NCBI GenBank assembly: GCA_042408875.1 | Contig: JBHOQS010000018.1 | Coordinates: 1 to 64,000, forward strand | Length of the DNA: 64,000 nt | Source of the DNA: JBHOQS01 sp042408875 | GTDB lineage: Bacteria; Chloroflexota; UBA11872; JBHOQS01 | Direction of reading: 5' to 3' | Notes under the pieces: generated by a model | The model's database searches: none | What the model was told of the DNA's origin: nothing | What the model saw: only the letters and a program-made list of their open reading frames with translations | Made by a program: the position numbers and the translations under genes | Shown here: in pieces, positions 17,571 through 26,447 of the stretch | How the letters are laid out: each line of letters begins with the position of its first letter | Numbering within the stretch: the stretch's first letter is position 1

Positions 17571-18773
17571 CTAGAGCGGAGCGAGCTCGGGCGCCCGCGT
17601 CTCCAGGAACTGCTTCACCGCCTGGAGGAAACGTGCGGCGCCCAGGCCGTCGGTGATGCGGTGGTCGAACGAGAGGCACATATTCATCAGCGAGCGAATG
17701 GCCAGCGTGCCCTCGTCGAGCGCCACTACCCGGCGCATGATCGCTTCCATAGTGACGATGCCGGCCTGGCCCATGGGAATGATCGGCGTAGACACAATGG
17801 AACCCAGCGCGCCGGTGTTGTTTACCGTAAACGTGCCGCCCTCCACATCCTGCACTGTCAGCCGTCCTGCGCGGGCTCGCGTGACTTTATCATGTGTGGC
17901 GCGAGCCAGCTCCACAAACGGCAGGAGGTCGGCGTCGTGGATCACCGGCACGACCAGGCCTTCGTCCAGGGCCACGGCCACACCGATGTTGATCCGGCCG
18001 CGGAGCAGGATGCCTTGCTCCGTCCATGAGGCGTTCAGCACCGGCACCTGGCGCAGCCCTTCGATCACCGCGGCGATGACGAAGGGCACGTAGCTGAGCT
18101 CGAAGCCGTGGCGCTCCCGCCAGGCCTGGCGGACCTGCTCGCGCTGGCGCACCAGGTCGGTTACGTCGACTTCTACAAGCGTGGTGACGTGCGGGATGGT
18201 ACGGGCGCTGGCGGCCATATGCTCGGCGATGGCGCGCCGCATGGCAGTGAGCGGCACCAAGCGGTCCTCGCGACCGGCGGCAGGAGGAGCCGCTGCCAGC
18301 ACCTGGGATGCGGCCGGCTGCGTTGCCGCACGCGCCTGCACGAAGCGCAACACATCGTCGCGCGTTACGCGTCCGCCGCTGCCGGTGCCTGGCACCTGCG
18401 CCAGGTCAATGCCGTACTCTTCGGCCAGTTTGCGCACCAGCGGGGAGTAAAAGCGCCGGCCCCCACCTTCCTCGCTCCGCTGTTCGGCTCCGACAGGCAC
18501 ACTCGGCGCGGGCGGTTGGGCGGGCTCCGCTGCCACCTCGGTCTCAATCTCAGCGATCGGCGTGCCCACCGACACCGTCGCCCCTTCAGGCACGAGGATC
18601 CTGGCCAGCACGCCGCCGGCCGGCGACGGGATCTCCGTAGACACCTTCGCTGTCACCACCTCGACCAGGGGCTCGTCGCGCGCGACGCGCTCTCCCTCAC
18701 GCTTGAGCCAGCGCTCGACCTGTCCCTCGACCACCGACTCGCCCAGCTTGGGCATGACTATGGTGACCGGCAT
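17571..18773 (-). CDS. Dihydrolipoamide acyltransferase (E2) of a 2-oxoacid dehydrogenase complex
   Basis: A 400-residue E2. The N-terminal lipoyl domain (about 1-78) has the lipoylated Lys43 in VVTAKVSTE. A Pro/Ala linker is followed by the peripheral subunit-binding domain (about 108-145; YSPLVRKLAEEYGIDLAQV, GTGSGGRVTRDDV) and the catalytic domain (about 170-400) with His371 and Asp375 in SFDHRITDG. It passes the acyl group to CoA. E1 and E3 genes are not in the window, so pyruvate versus branched-chain or 2-oxoglutarate cannot be decided. Lipoylation is probably by the ligase at 9756-10586. The leader has TAAGACAC-type iterations. Confidence 0.94.
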   Translation of the reverse strand: MPVTIVMPKLGESVVEGQVERWLKREGERVARDEPLVEVVTAKVSTEIPSPAGGVLARILVPEGATVSVGTPIAEIETEVAAEPAQPPAPSVPVGAEQRSEEGGGRRFYSPLVRKLAEEYGIDLAQVPGTGSGGRVTRDDVLRFVQARAATQPAASQVLAAAPPAAGREDRLVPLTAMRRAIAEHMAASARTIPHVTTLVEVDVTDLVRQREQVRQAWRERHGFELSYVPFVIAAVIEGLRQVPVLNASWTEQGILLRGRINIGVAVALDEGLVVPVIHDADLLPFVELARATHDKVTRARAGRLTVQDVEGGTFTVNNTGALGSIVSTPIIPMGQAGIVTMEAIMRRVVALDEGTLAIRSLMNMCLSFDHRITDGLGAARFLQAVKQFLETRAPELAPL

Positions 18774-18921
18774 CTGCGCTCCTTACGCGCGTACGCGTAC
18801 GAAGACGAGTACTAATGTAAGACACTTAAGACACTAATAAGACTATGTGTAACTAGACGCGTGCTCGGCTCGCTCAGCGCGACGAACCTGCACGGACATC
18901 CGCGAACACAGCCGCGCACGT

Positions 18922-19995
18922 CTAGCGCACCGTGACGATGACCGGCCGAATGGCGTTGTTGCCGTAGCCATAGCGGTTCCAGCGCGGCATATCGGGTTGG
19001 GTGTTGCCCAGGGCATCGGTTGCCCGTGACCGCAGGACGTGCCGCCCGGGCTCCACAGCGTTCCAGACGAACTCCCAGCTCCGCCAGGCGTGCGGCGACG
19101 CGGCTGGTAGCAGCCGCGCCTCTTGCCAGATATCCCCGCCGTCCACGGTAACCTCAACCTTGACCACCTCGGCCGCGCCAGACCATGCTTTGCCGCGCAC
19201 GACCACCGGGCCGGGCGCAAGCGTCTGCCCGGGCACCGGTGTGGTAATCACCGAGCGCACTTGCATCGTCGTGACCGGCACCGACTCGGTCGCATCGTCA
19301 AAGACATAGACATAGCGCTGCACCTGGTAATAGCCGCGGAACGGTGCGGTGAGCGCCTCGAGGCGCTGAAGCCATTTCACACTGGCGACGCCATACCAGT
19401 CCGGCACAACCAACCGCAGTGGCGCGCCGTGCGCCGGTGTAAGCGGCTCCCCGTTCATCTCCAGGGCCAGCAACGTGTCAGGGTGCAGCGCCTTGTCCAG
19501 GGGCAGGGCGCGGGCGAAAGGGATCTCCTCCGGCCAGTCAGGAGGCCTGCCCCGGTCAGCACCGACGGCCAGGACCTCGACGACGCCGGGGCGCAGGCCG
19601 GCGCGCTCCAGTACGGCGCGCAGCGGTACGCCGCTCCAGCTTGCCGTGCTCACCGCGCCGATGTCCCACGGCTCGCCGACCGGCAGCGGCGAGAGGCCGG
19701 TGCGCTGGTTGCCGGCGCACTCCAGGGTTGCCACGAGCGTACGCACGCCCAGAGCGCGTAGCTCGTCCAGGCTCAGCTCCAGCGGCTGCTCGACGGCGCC
19801 GCCGATGCTCAGCCGGTACGTCGCCGGATTGAGCTGTGGCACAGGAAAGTGGCTGCGTACATAGAAATTCGCCGCTGGCGTCATGTCGGCGTTCAAGCAC
19901 TCGAGTGGTGTCTCGGCGTTGAACGGCTCTGCCCTCACGACTACCAGCCCCACTACGGCTTGGCGAACGTTCGGGCGGTCCGGGTTCGCGTTCAT
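18922..19995 (-). CDS. Sulfite-oxidase-family molybdopterin oxidoreductase
   Basis: A 357-residue Mo enzyme. The oxidoreductase domain (about 25-220) carries Cys93 in LECAGNQR, the Mo ligand of the sulfite oxidase family, and LRLVVPDWYGVASVKWL. The C-terminal half (about 235-355) is the Mo-cofactor dimerisation domain (WSGAAEVVKVEVTVDGG). No Tat or Sec signal and no haem domain are present, so it is probably cytoplasmic or uses an unknown carrier. Substrate may be sulfite or another oxo compound. Its leader repeats AAGATAGA several times (20000-20055). Confidence 0.9.
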   Translation of the reverse strand: MNANPDRPNVRQAVVGLVVVRAEPFNAETPLECLNADMTPAANFYVRSHFPVPQLNPATYRLSIGGAVEQPLELSLDELRALGVRTLVATLECAGNQRTGLSPLPVGEPWDIGAVSTASWSGVPLRAVLERAGLRPGVVEVLAVGADRGRPPDWPEEIPFARALPLDKALHPDTLLALEMNGEPLTPAHGAPLRLVVPDWYGVASVKWLQRLEALTAPFRGYYQVQRYVYVFDDATESVPVTTMQVRSVITTPVPGQTLAPGPVVVRGKAWSGAAEVVKVEVTVDGGDIWQEARLLPAASPHAWRSWEFVWNAVEPGRHVLRSRATDALGNTQPDMPRWNRYGYGNNAIRPVIVTVR

Positions 19996-20060
19996 CTGCT
20001 CTCCTCTATCTTTTATCTTTTCTATCTTCTATCTTTGCCCTCTATCTTTGCCTTCTATAT
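19996..20060 (-). repeat. AAGATAGA-type iterations in the sulfite-oxidase-like leader
   Basis: On the minus strand the 60 bases before the ATG read as repeats of GGCAAAGATAGA and AAGATAGA units ending in GAGGAGAGCAG. The purine-only run contains the ribosome-binding site. Confidence 0.6.
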
Positions 20061-20254
20061 GTAGTGTCAAGGGGTGTTAACTGTGTTAAGCTGTTGCAGG
20101 GTCGTTCAGACCTAAGAGTCATGAGTAGCTCAGCATAGGTCCACGGGATATACAGGATCGTCCGGCTCTCCACTGCGGCTCGCGGCCCTATTATACAGGG
20201 GCGAGAGAGGAGCACGGCCCTGGACGGTCTGCTCCTGAGAGCAGCAAGGCCGCC

Positions 20255-21139
20255 TCAGCGGCCTCCGCTGCTGTAGTCGTAGAAGCCGCGGCCGCTCTTG
20301 CGGCCGAAGGCGCCCTGGGCCACCCGCTCCACCAGCAGGGGTGGCGGCCGGTCCCGCGCGTCGCCCGAGGCGGCGTAGAGCTGCTGGGCGATGCCCAGCA
20401 GCACATCCAGCCCCACGAAGTCCGCCACCTCGAACGGCCCCATGGGGTGGTTGAGGCCCAACCGCACCGCGGTGTCGATGTCCTGGGGCGTGGCATAGCC
20501 CTGTTCCACCAGCCACAGCGCCTCCCGCACCAGCACCCACAGTAGCCGCGTGACCAGAAAGCCGGCGATGGCCCGCCGGAGCACCACCGGCTCCCGATCG
20601 ATGCGGCGCACGAAGGCCAGCAGGCGCTGGAGGGTCTCCTCGCTGGTGTGGGGGCCGCACACCACCTCCACCAGGCGCAGCACCAGCGGGGGGTTGAAGA
20701 AGTGCAGGTTGGCGCAGTGGGCCTGCCGCGCCAGGGGCAGGGGGGCGGTGAGCTGGGCGATGGGGATGCTGGAGGAGTTGGAGGTGAGCAGGGTGTGGGC
20801 GGGGCACAGCCGGTGCAGTTCCTGGAAGACCTGCTGCTTGAGGGCCAGGTCTTCGGGCACCGCCTCGATCACCAGGTCGGCCTGGGCGGCCGCCGCGGCC
20901 AGCACTGGTGTGGGCTGCACGCGGCCCAGGGCGGCCTCCAGCTCCGCGGCGGTGAGCGTCCCGCGCTGCACCCGCCGTGCCAGGAGGGTGCGCATGGTGG
21001 TCAGGGCCTGGGCAAGCTGCTGGGGCTGCACATCGTAGAGCCCCACGGTCAGGCCGTGCAGGGCGCACTGCGCAGCGATCTGCGTCCCCATCGTCCCTGC
21101 TCCCACCACGCAGACCCGCTCCACGGCATCAGTAGCCAT
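20255..21139 (-). CDS. 3-hydroxyacyl-CoA (3-hydroxybutyryl-CoA) dehydrogenase
   Basis: A 294-residue enzyme. The Rossmann motif VVGAGTMGTQIA, the catalytic His in FFNPP(L)VLRLVEVV, and the C-terminal domain (GLNHPMGPFEVADFVGLDV) match the HAD family; it oxidises (S)-3-hydroxyacyl-CoA with NAD+. ATG 21139 follows AGGAGG. Third codon positions are almost all G or C and CTG/CCC are heavily used, more extreme than in neighbouring genes, which hints at later acquisition. A long open frame in the -1 register (20130-21068) is a by-product of this bias. Confidence 0.93.
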   Translation of the reverse strand: MATDAVERVCVVGAGTMGTQIAAQCALHGLTVGLYDVQPQQLAQALTTMRTLLARRVQRGTLTAAELEAALGRVQPTPVLAAAAAQADLVIEAVPEDLALKQQVFQELHRLCPAHTLLTSNSSSIPIAQLTAPLPLARQAHCANLHFFNPPLVLRLVEVVCGPHTSEETLQRLLAFVRRIDREPVVLRRAIAGFLVTRLLWVLVREALWLVEQGYATPQDIDTAVRLGLNHPMGPFEVADFVGLDVLLGIAQQLYAASGDARDRPPPLLVERVAQGAFGRKSGRGFYDYSSGGR

Positions 21140-21281
21140 TCGGGTTCCTCCTAGTATGTACATCTGCGTACATCGCCTGCTTTGCTAGCCGGGCGCGGCG
21201 ATTGTACCACGCTGTGTGGCTAGCGTGCGGCCCCCTGCCAGGTGCTGCCCTGCGGCGGGAAGGGCAGCGCGCGCAGGCGCT

Positions 21282-21310
21282 TTGACGCCGCAGCGGCCGT
21301 GTGTTATGAC
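21282..21310 (+). promoter_or_regulatory. Sigma-70-type promoter for membrane-anchored protein/EamA
   Basis: TTGACG (21282-21287), a 17-base spacer, then TATGAC (21305-21310). GCCGCAGCGGCCGTG occurs in the spacer and again just downstream (around 21330-21345), a short direct repeat flanking the start region. Confidence 0.6.
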
Positions 21311-21391
21311 ATGGGCGGTAGTGAGGTTGCGCCGCAGCGGCCGTGCTCTGGGAGGCCGGGCCTGCTGCACCGCTTCCGGAGGCAAGGAGGC

Positions 21392-22021
21392 ATGCGCAAC
21401 GCCGGGTCTATAGTGGCAGGGTTCCTGGTTATCGGCGGGATCATTGCCGCTGTGACGGTGATGAACCAGGTGAGCGCCCAGCAGAAGGCGGAGGAGGAAG
21501 CGGCCAAGGCGCGCGCCGCGCAGGCGACCGCCACCGCCATCGCCGCGCGCCAGCCCACACCGCGCCCCGGCCAGGCGGCTCAGGCCCAGCAGCGGCCGGC
21601 CGGACAGCAGGCGCCTCAGGCGCAGCAACAGCAGCGGCCGGCTCAGCAGAGCGGCGGGCAGGCGCAGGCGCCACGGTCAAGCGCTCCGGCGCAGTTCCGC
21701 CCGGCGGTGCGTGAGGCGCCTCCGAAGCATCCTACGGTGACCCTGGTCGTCACCACCAGCTTCCCGGACCTGACCGTCAGCGTAGGGCTGAACCAGGATG
21801 TTCGTCAGCGCCCACGGGTGAGCCTCAACGGTGGTCCACCGCGCGAGCCGGTCACGGCTGAAGACGGCACCAAAGTCGTGCAGTTTGAGAATGTCCCGGT
21901 CGGCCGGCACGAGCTGGTGTTATATGTGCCGCCGTACTTGCCGGATACGCCGCCCCAGACCTTCCGGCGCATGATCACCATTTCGGGCAACGAACCGGTA
22001 GCCCGCTTCGCCTTCGGCTAG
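21392..22021 (+). CDS. Membrane-anchored protein with Gln/Ala-rich linker
   Basis: A 209-residue protein. One N-terminal membrane helix (AGSIVAGFLVIGGIIAAVTV) anchors an Ala/Gln/Pro-rich linker (about 27-110) and a C-terminal beta-rich domain (about 120-209; HPTVTLVVTTSFPDLTVSV, QFENVPVGRHELVLYVPPY), probably outside the cell. The latter resembles a small carbohydrate-binding or PEGA-like beta sandwich, but no family could be assigned. ATG 21392 follows GCAAGGAGG. It lies 13 bases before the EamA gene on the same strand. Confidence 0.75.
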   Translation: MRNAGSIVAGFLVIGGIIAAVTVMNQVSAQQKAEEEAAKARAAQATATAIAARQPTPRPGQAAQAQQRPAGQQAPQAQQQQRPAQQSGGQAQAPRSSAPAQFRPAVREAPPKHPTVTLVVTTSFPDLTVSVGLNQDVRQRPRVSLNGGPPREPVTAEDGTKVVQFENVPVGRHELVLYVPPYLPDTPPQTFRRMITISGNEPVARFAFG

Positions 22022-22034
22022 ACGGACCTGGCAG

Positions 22035-22979
22035 GTGGGGCGCGCGGTGATCGAGACGCATGCGCACGGCCGCCGAGGTGTGCCGGCGGCCGTGCTGTTC
22101 CTTCTACTCTACCTCATCTGGGGCTTTACTTACGTTGTGCTGCGTATCGGATTGGCCCATGCCGCGCCGCTGACCTTCGCGGCCGGGCGGGCGGTGCTCG
22201 GTGGGGCGGTCGTGGCGGCTACTGCGGCCTGGACCCGCCGACCCTTCCCGCGCTCGAGAGATGAGCACATCTTTGCTGCGCTGGTGGGACTCGGGAACGT
22301 CACGGCGCTGGCGGGCTTGATGAGCATTGGCGCGGCACACGTCAGTGCGGGTGAGACCTCTATCCTGATCTACACGCAGCCGCTCCATACTGCGCTGCTC
22401 GCCTGGCTGTGGCTGCGCGAGCCGCTCACGCTGCGACGCATCACCGGATTGCTGGCCGGCTTCACCGGCATGACGCTGGTGCTGGCCGACCGAGTGCGTC
22501 CGGGAGCGCATCCCGAATGGGGGGCCTATCTGGCCCTGGTCGGTGGTGGCCTGGGCTGGGCGCTCTCCGCGGTCTATTACCGCAAGCGCCAGACTGAGGT
22601 GCTCCGCCGTGGCGAGCGGCAGGTGGATTTCCTCTGGCTCACAGCGCTCCAGGCGTGCTATGGCGGCGTGCCGCTGGTGCTGGGCGGGCTGCTGCTCGAA
22701 GGCTGGTACGCCGAGCCTGTGCTCGATTTCTGGTGGACGCTCCTGTACACCGGCGTGTTTGCCTCCGGCGTGGCGAACATCCTGTGGTTCCACCTGCTTA
22801 ACCGGCGCGAGGCAGTGGTGGTCGGCGCCTACGTGTTCTTCGTGCCGGTCTTCGCCGTCATCTTCGGCGCCCTGCTGCTGGGCGAGCGCCTGCCACCCGC
22901 CGCCCTTCTAGGCGGCCTGCTCATCGTGGCCGGCATCTTCCTGGTGAACGCGCGCAGCCAGCCGGAGAACAAGGGCTAG
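22035..22979 (+). CDS. EamA/DMT-family transporter
   Basis: A 314-residue membrane protein with ten hydrophobic segments in two EamA repeats: LFLLLYLIWGFTYVVLR in the first and LALVGGGLGWALSAVYYRK opening the second. LLGERLPPAALLGGLLIVAGI is a typical last-repeat signature. Likely exports or imports small metabolites; the substrate is unknown. The start is GTG 22035 (GGCAGGTG context); GTG at 22047 is an alternative. Probably co-transcribed with the anchored protein upstream. Confidence 0.88.
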   Translation: MGRAVIETHAHGRRGVPAAVLFLLLYLIWGFTYVVLRIGLAHAAPLTFAAGRAVLGGAVVAATAAWTRRPFPRSRDEHIFAALVGLGNVTALAGLMSIGAAHVSAGETSILIYTQPLHTALLAWLWLREPLTLRRITGLLAGFTGMTLVLADRVRPGAHPEWGAYLALVGGGLGWALSAVYYRKRQTEVLRRGERQVDFLWLTALQACYGGVPLVLGGLLLEGWYAEPVLDFWWTLLYTGVFASGVANILWFHLLNRREAVVVGAYVFFVPVFAVIFGALLLGERLPPAALLGGLLIVAGIFLVNARSQPENKG

Positions 22980-22995
22980 CCCCGAGGGCCGGGTC

Positions 22996-24054
22996 TCACT
23001 CCATCTGCGTGGCGGCGAGCAGGAAGGCGCCGGTGCCCCAGGGATACGTGCCAGTGGGGATCGAGTTGTAGTGAGCGACGTCGCCGGGGCCGGTGCCGGC
23101 CGACACGCCGACGACGTTGCCGCGCTCATCGACCTTGTCTTGCAAGGCCCGCCATGTGCGCCGCGCGGCGTCCATGTATAATCGTTCGAACAGACCGAGC
23201 GCGACGCCGCGGGCAAAACAGTAGGCGAACATGGCCGAGCAGGAGGTTTCGAGATACGTGTCCGGCCGCTCCAGCACAGTGTGCCACATCCCGCGCGGGT
23301 CCTGCACCCCTAGCAGCGCCTGGCAGTGCTGCTGGAAGAGCGCGGTGATGCGCGGCCTGCCTGGATGGGACTTGGGCAGCCACTCCAGCAGTTCGATGCA
23401 CGACATGGCCATCCAGCCATTGCCACGCCCCCAGAAGCCACTGGTACGCCGCCCGGTGCCGGCCTCCTCAGCGTGCAGGTAGAGGGCCCAGGCAGGGTCG
23501 AAGAGATGGGCCGCGTGCACCTCGACCTGGCGCACAGCCTCATCGAAGTAGGCCGGCCGGTCGAGCAATGCGCCCATACGGGCAAGCTCTGGAGCGCAGT
23601 AGTACACTGTGTCGACGAAAAGCCAGGCATGCCGGTCGGAGTGCTGGATCGCGCCGTCTGGCCAGCGAATGGCCTCGCGCATGATGAATTCGCAGATTCG
23701 TTCGCCGAGGGCCAGGTAGCGATCGTCCCGGAACACCCGAAAGAGCATGGGAACGACGAGGACCGGCCCCCAGGTCCCGCAGTAGGGCGTGACCGGCACC
23801 CCGTGCCTGAGATGGTGGTCCATCCAGGAACGGAGATAGGTGAGATAGCGCTCGTGGGGGTATCGGTTCGCTGCGGCGGCCAGGCCGTACATCAGCAGCG
23901 ACTCGCCCCAGTTGGTGCTCCACTCGGACGGTTTGCGGCTGAAGACCACAGCATCCGCGACCGTCTCGAGCAGGGTGTCAGGCATGCCGCACGTCTCCCC
24001 GATCCACTGCGCCGCGCTGTCGCGAAATACAGTGTGGCACGGCACAGGTTGCAT
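22996..24054 (-). CDS. Glycoside hydrolase family 88/105-type protein (unsaturated rhamnogalacturonyl hydrolase-like)
   Basis: A 352-residue (alpha/alpha)6-barrel protein. SGFWGRGNGWMAMSC is the family signature, and LFVDTVYYCAPELARMG carries the Asp expected to start hydration of the unsaturated uronyl residue. No signal peptide is seen, so it is probably cytoplasmic and handles imported pectin-derived disaccharides. The next gene upstream on the strand is a hydroxyacid dehydrogenase, 39 bases away. A role in plant polysaccharide breakdown is inferred from the family. Confidence 0.87.
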   Translation of the reverse strand: MQPVPCHTVFRDSAAQWIGETCGMPDTLLETVADAVVFSRKPSEWSTNWGESLLMYGLAAAANRYPHERYLTYLRSWMDHHLRHGVPVTPYCGTWGPVLVVPMLFRVFRDDRYLALGERICEFIMREAIRWPDGAIQHSDRHAWLFVDTVYYCAPELARMGALLDRPAYFDEAVRQVEVHAAHLFDPAWALYLHAEEAGTGRRTSGFWGRGNGWMAMSCIELLEWLPKSHPGRPRITALFQQHCQALLGVQDPRGMWHTVLERPDTYLETSCSAMFAYCFARGVALGLFERLYMDAARRTWRALQDKVDERGNVVGVSAGTGPGDVAHYNSIPTGTYPWGTGAFLLAATQME

Positions 24055-24093
24055 AATCCTAGCATTTGTTGGGGAGAACGGTCAAGCAAGCGG

Positions 24094-25044
24094 TCAGTAT
24101 CCCTTCTGCTTGTCCACGACATTGAAGGGAGGCTCTCCCGCAACGAAGCGTCGCGCGTTCTCGCGCAGGATCTCGATGGTGCGCCGCTCCTTCTGGAGCG
24201 AGTGGCCTGAGGAATGCGGGGTGATCAGGCAGTTCTCCAGCCCCCACAGCGGGCTGTCGGGTGGGAGCGGCTCAGGCTCCGTCGCATCCAGGGCGGCGAA
24301 GGCGATCGTGCCGTTCTGAAGGGCTGCCGCCAGCGCGGCGTGGTCGACCAGCGCGCCGCGGGAGATCACGACGAGCGCAGCGGTGGGTTTCATCAGGGCG
24401 AGCTGCTCTGCGCCGATCATGTGATAGCTCTGCCGGGTGTGCGGCGCGCTCACCACCACCACATCGGAGCGGCGCAGCAGCTCCGGCAGCCCGTCCAGCC
24501 CCCAGAGCTCTGTGACGAACGGCCCTTTCTCGACAGGTTCGGCATCGACGGCAAGCACCTGCATCTCGAAAGCGTGGGCGCGCCGGGCCACGGCACAGCC
24601 GATGTTGCCCAGGCCGATGATGCCCAGCGTGCCACCGGCGAGCTCGATACTGTGCCGGCGCACCAGGGCGCCCTCCCAGCGGCGCTGTCGCTGGAGATCC
24701 CGCGCCACGAGGATGCCGCGACTCCAGGCCAGCAGCATGGCGAAGACGTGCTCGGCCATGTTGCGGGCATGCGCGCCGCGGGCGTTAGTCACAATGACGT
24801 CGCTCTCCACCACCTCAGGGAACGTGAGCAGCCGCTCGACGCCGGCGCTGGGACACTGGATCCAGCGGAGCCGCCGCGCCAGCCGGAACGCCTCAGGCGA
24901 GGGCCAGCCGTAGATGGCGTCAGCATCGACGATCTCGCGCTGTACGTCCTCCTCGGTAAAGGCCCGCACAACCTGGACGCCCTCCAGCTCGTCCAGCAGG
25001 TGGAAGAATCGCTCGTTCGCCCGTGAGGCCAGCACTAGCTTCAT
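24094..25044 (-). CDS. D-2-hydroxyacid dehydrogenase (NAD-dependent)
   Basis: A 316-residue enzyme. The NAD-binding motif GTLGIIGLGNIGCAVARRA is clear, as are the catalytic Arg (VVISRGALVDHAAL), Glu (ALDATEPEPLPPDSPLW) and His (LITPHSSGHS) in family positions. It reduces a 2-keto acid to the D-hydroxy acid, or the reverse; the substrate is not evident. ATG 25044 is chosen over 25074 because AAAGGAG lies between them. The leader has four GATCGGGA-type units. Likely co-transcribed with the GH105 gene. Confidence 0.9.
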   Translation of the reverse strand: MKLVLASRANERFFHLLDELEGVQVVRAFTEEDVQREIVDADAIYGWPSPEAFRLARRLRWIQCPSAGVERLLTFPEVVESDVIVTNARGAHARNMAEHVFAMLLAWSRGILVARDLQRQRRWEGALVRRHSIELAGGTLGIIGLGNIGCAVARRAHAFEMQVLAVDAEPVEKGPFVTELWGLDGLPELLRRSDVVVVSAPHTRQSYHMIGAEQLALMKPTAALVVISRGALVDHAALAAALQNGTIAFAALDATEPEPLPPDSPLWGLENCLITPHSSGHSLQKERRTIEILRENARRFVAGEPPFNVVDKQKGY

Positions 25045-25400
25045 CGCCGTCCCAACTCCTTTCGCCCTGATCATCCCGATCGCTCCGACCTCCCGATCGT
25101 CCCGATCACCTGAAGATATCCCGCCGCCATCGGATGGATGACCTGCCGCGCACCGGTCTTGCTCTCTGGAGCGCCACTATACGCGGGCGTGTGCTGTCTG
25201 TCTACCGGGGAGTAGTGCGTACTGCCTCCTGCGTACCACGTACGCAGGAAGCCTTGCTGCACCACGCTGTCCCAATGTGGGGCATCGTCACTCGCGCAGG
25301 TGGGGCTTGCGCAGTATTCATTACGCCATTACGCAGTACGCACTACGCATTCTGTAGTACACTGGGCTGCGACATCGACGGTAAGAGGGAGCGTAAAGGC
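25045..25400. other. Divergent intergenic region with iterated short repeats
   Basis: The left part repeats CCCGATC (about 25075-25123), the leader of the minus-strand gene. A perfect hairpin CCTGCGTA-CCACG-TACGCAGG occupies 25228-25248. At about 25320-25365 TACGC recurs five times (ATTACGCCATTACGCAGTAC, then CACTACGCATT), ending in GTAGTACACT, a possible -10 (TACACT). No gene is visible, although the downstream frame is open through it. Confidence 0.55.
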
Positions 25401-26426
25401 ATGAGTGAGATGGTTTCGTCGGGCTTGCCGCTGGGGGTCCTCCAGATTGGCGCCGGGGGAGCGGGCACCGGACACTTGCGGGCGGTGGCGGCGAACCCCC
25501 GCTGCCGACTGGTGGCGGTCGCTGATGTTGCGGCGGAAGCACGGGAGGCAGCAAGCCGGGACTACGGTGTGCCGGCGTATGAGGACTACCACGAGATGCT
25601 GCGCCGCCATGCCAGCGAGGCAAGCCTTGCCATCATTGTGCTGCCGCATCACCTATACCCCGAGGCCGTCGAAGCCGCAGCCGAGGCGGGCCTGCACATC
25701 CTGAAAGAAAAGCCGTTCGCTCGCAACCTGGCGGACGCTCGGCGTATGGCGGCTGCCCTGCACAGCCGCGAGCGGGTCTACATGACAGCGGCGCAGAATG
25801 CCTTCAGCCCGGCGCAGCAGCAGGCGCGCGAGCTGATACGGAGCGGTGCCATCGGTGAGATCTACCTGGCCGTGGGCACGATCCTCTACAGCTGGAACCC
25901 CGATGGACAGAACTGGCGATGGCGCGGCCGCCGCGCGCTCTCCGGTGGCACAGCCATCCTCGATGCCGGCTGGCATATTCTGGAGAGCGTGTCGGCCGTC
26001 ATGGGCCGCCCGCAGCGCGTGTATGCCACGATCGGCAGCATGCGGGCCTGCCCGGGCGGCGACTATGACACGGACGACAAGGGCGTGCTTGGGCTGGAGT
26101 ATGCCGGCGGCGCCATCGCCAGCGTCGTGACGTGCCATGTGGCGCTACCGCGTCGCTTTGAGCTCCTGCTCCATGGCACGCAGGGCAATCTCGAAGTCCA
26201 GCCGGAGCGGCTGGTGCGCTACGACCGCCGCGCGGTGGTGCGAGCCTATGACCTGCCGGCCGCGACTGACCTCCGCGCCGTTCAGCTCAACCATTTTCTC
26301 GACTGCGTGCTCCACGGCAGCCAGCCGCACTGCGGTCTCGAGCGCTCCCTAGAGCTCCAGTTAATCGTCGAGGCAGCGTACCGCTCGGCGGCCGAGGGGC
26401 GCGCGGTTGCGCTCGACGAGTTGTAG
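25401..26426 (+). CDS. Gfo/Idh/MocA-family oxidoreductase
   Basis: A 341-residue NAD(P)-dependent dehydrogenase. The Rossmann fold begins LGVLQIGAGGAGTGHLRAV. LKEKPFARNLADARRM holds the EKP motif whose Lys is catalytic, and AILDAGWHILESV is the C-terminal substrate-domain signature with His. Acts on a sugar or inositol-like substrate that cannot be specified. ATG 25401 is used; upstream in-frame ATGs lie in repeat-rich non-coding DNA. Faces the hydroxyacid dehydrogenase and GH105 genes divergently. Confidence 0.9.
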   Translation: MSEMVSSGLPLGVLQIGAGGAGTGHLRAVAANPRCRLVAVADVAAEAREAASRDYGVPAYEDYHEMLRRHASEASLAIIVLPHHLYPEAVEAAAEAGLHILKEKPFARNLADARRMAAALHSRERVYMTAAQNAFSPAQQQARELIRSGAIGEIYLAVGTILYSWNPDGQNWRWRGRRALSGGTAILDAGWHILESVSAVMGRPQRVYATIGSMRACPGGDYDTDDKGVLGLEYAGGAIASVVTCHVALPRRFELLLHGTQGNLEVQPERLVRYDRRAVVRAYDLPAATDLRAVQLNHFLDCVLHGSQPHCGLERSLELQLIVEAAYRSAAEGRAVALDEL

Positions 26427-26447
26427 CACTTGGTCAAACCTTGCTGA

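Noticed and set aside
20130..21068. 312-codon open frame overlapping hbd on the same strand
   Set aside because: Pro/Ala/Gly/Arg-rich product without motifs; hbd in the other register has clear family motifs and an AGGAGG start.
25134..25400. N-terminal extension of the Gfo/Idh gene
   Set aside because: The frame is open, but the sequence is repeat-rich and non-coding in composition; the Rossmann motif begins shortly after ATG 25401.
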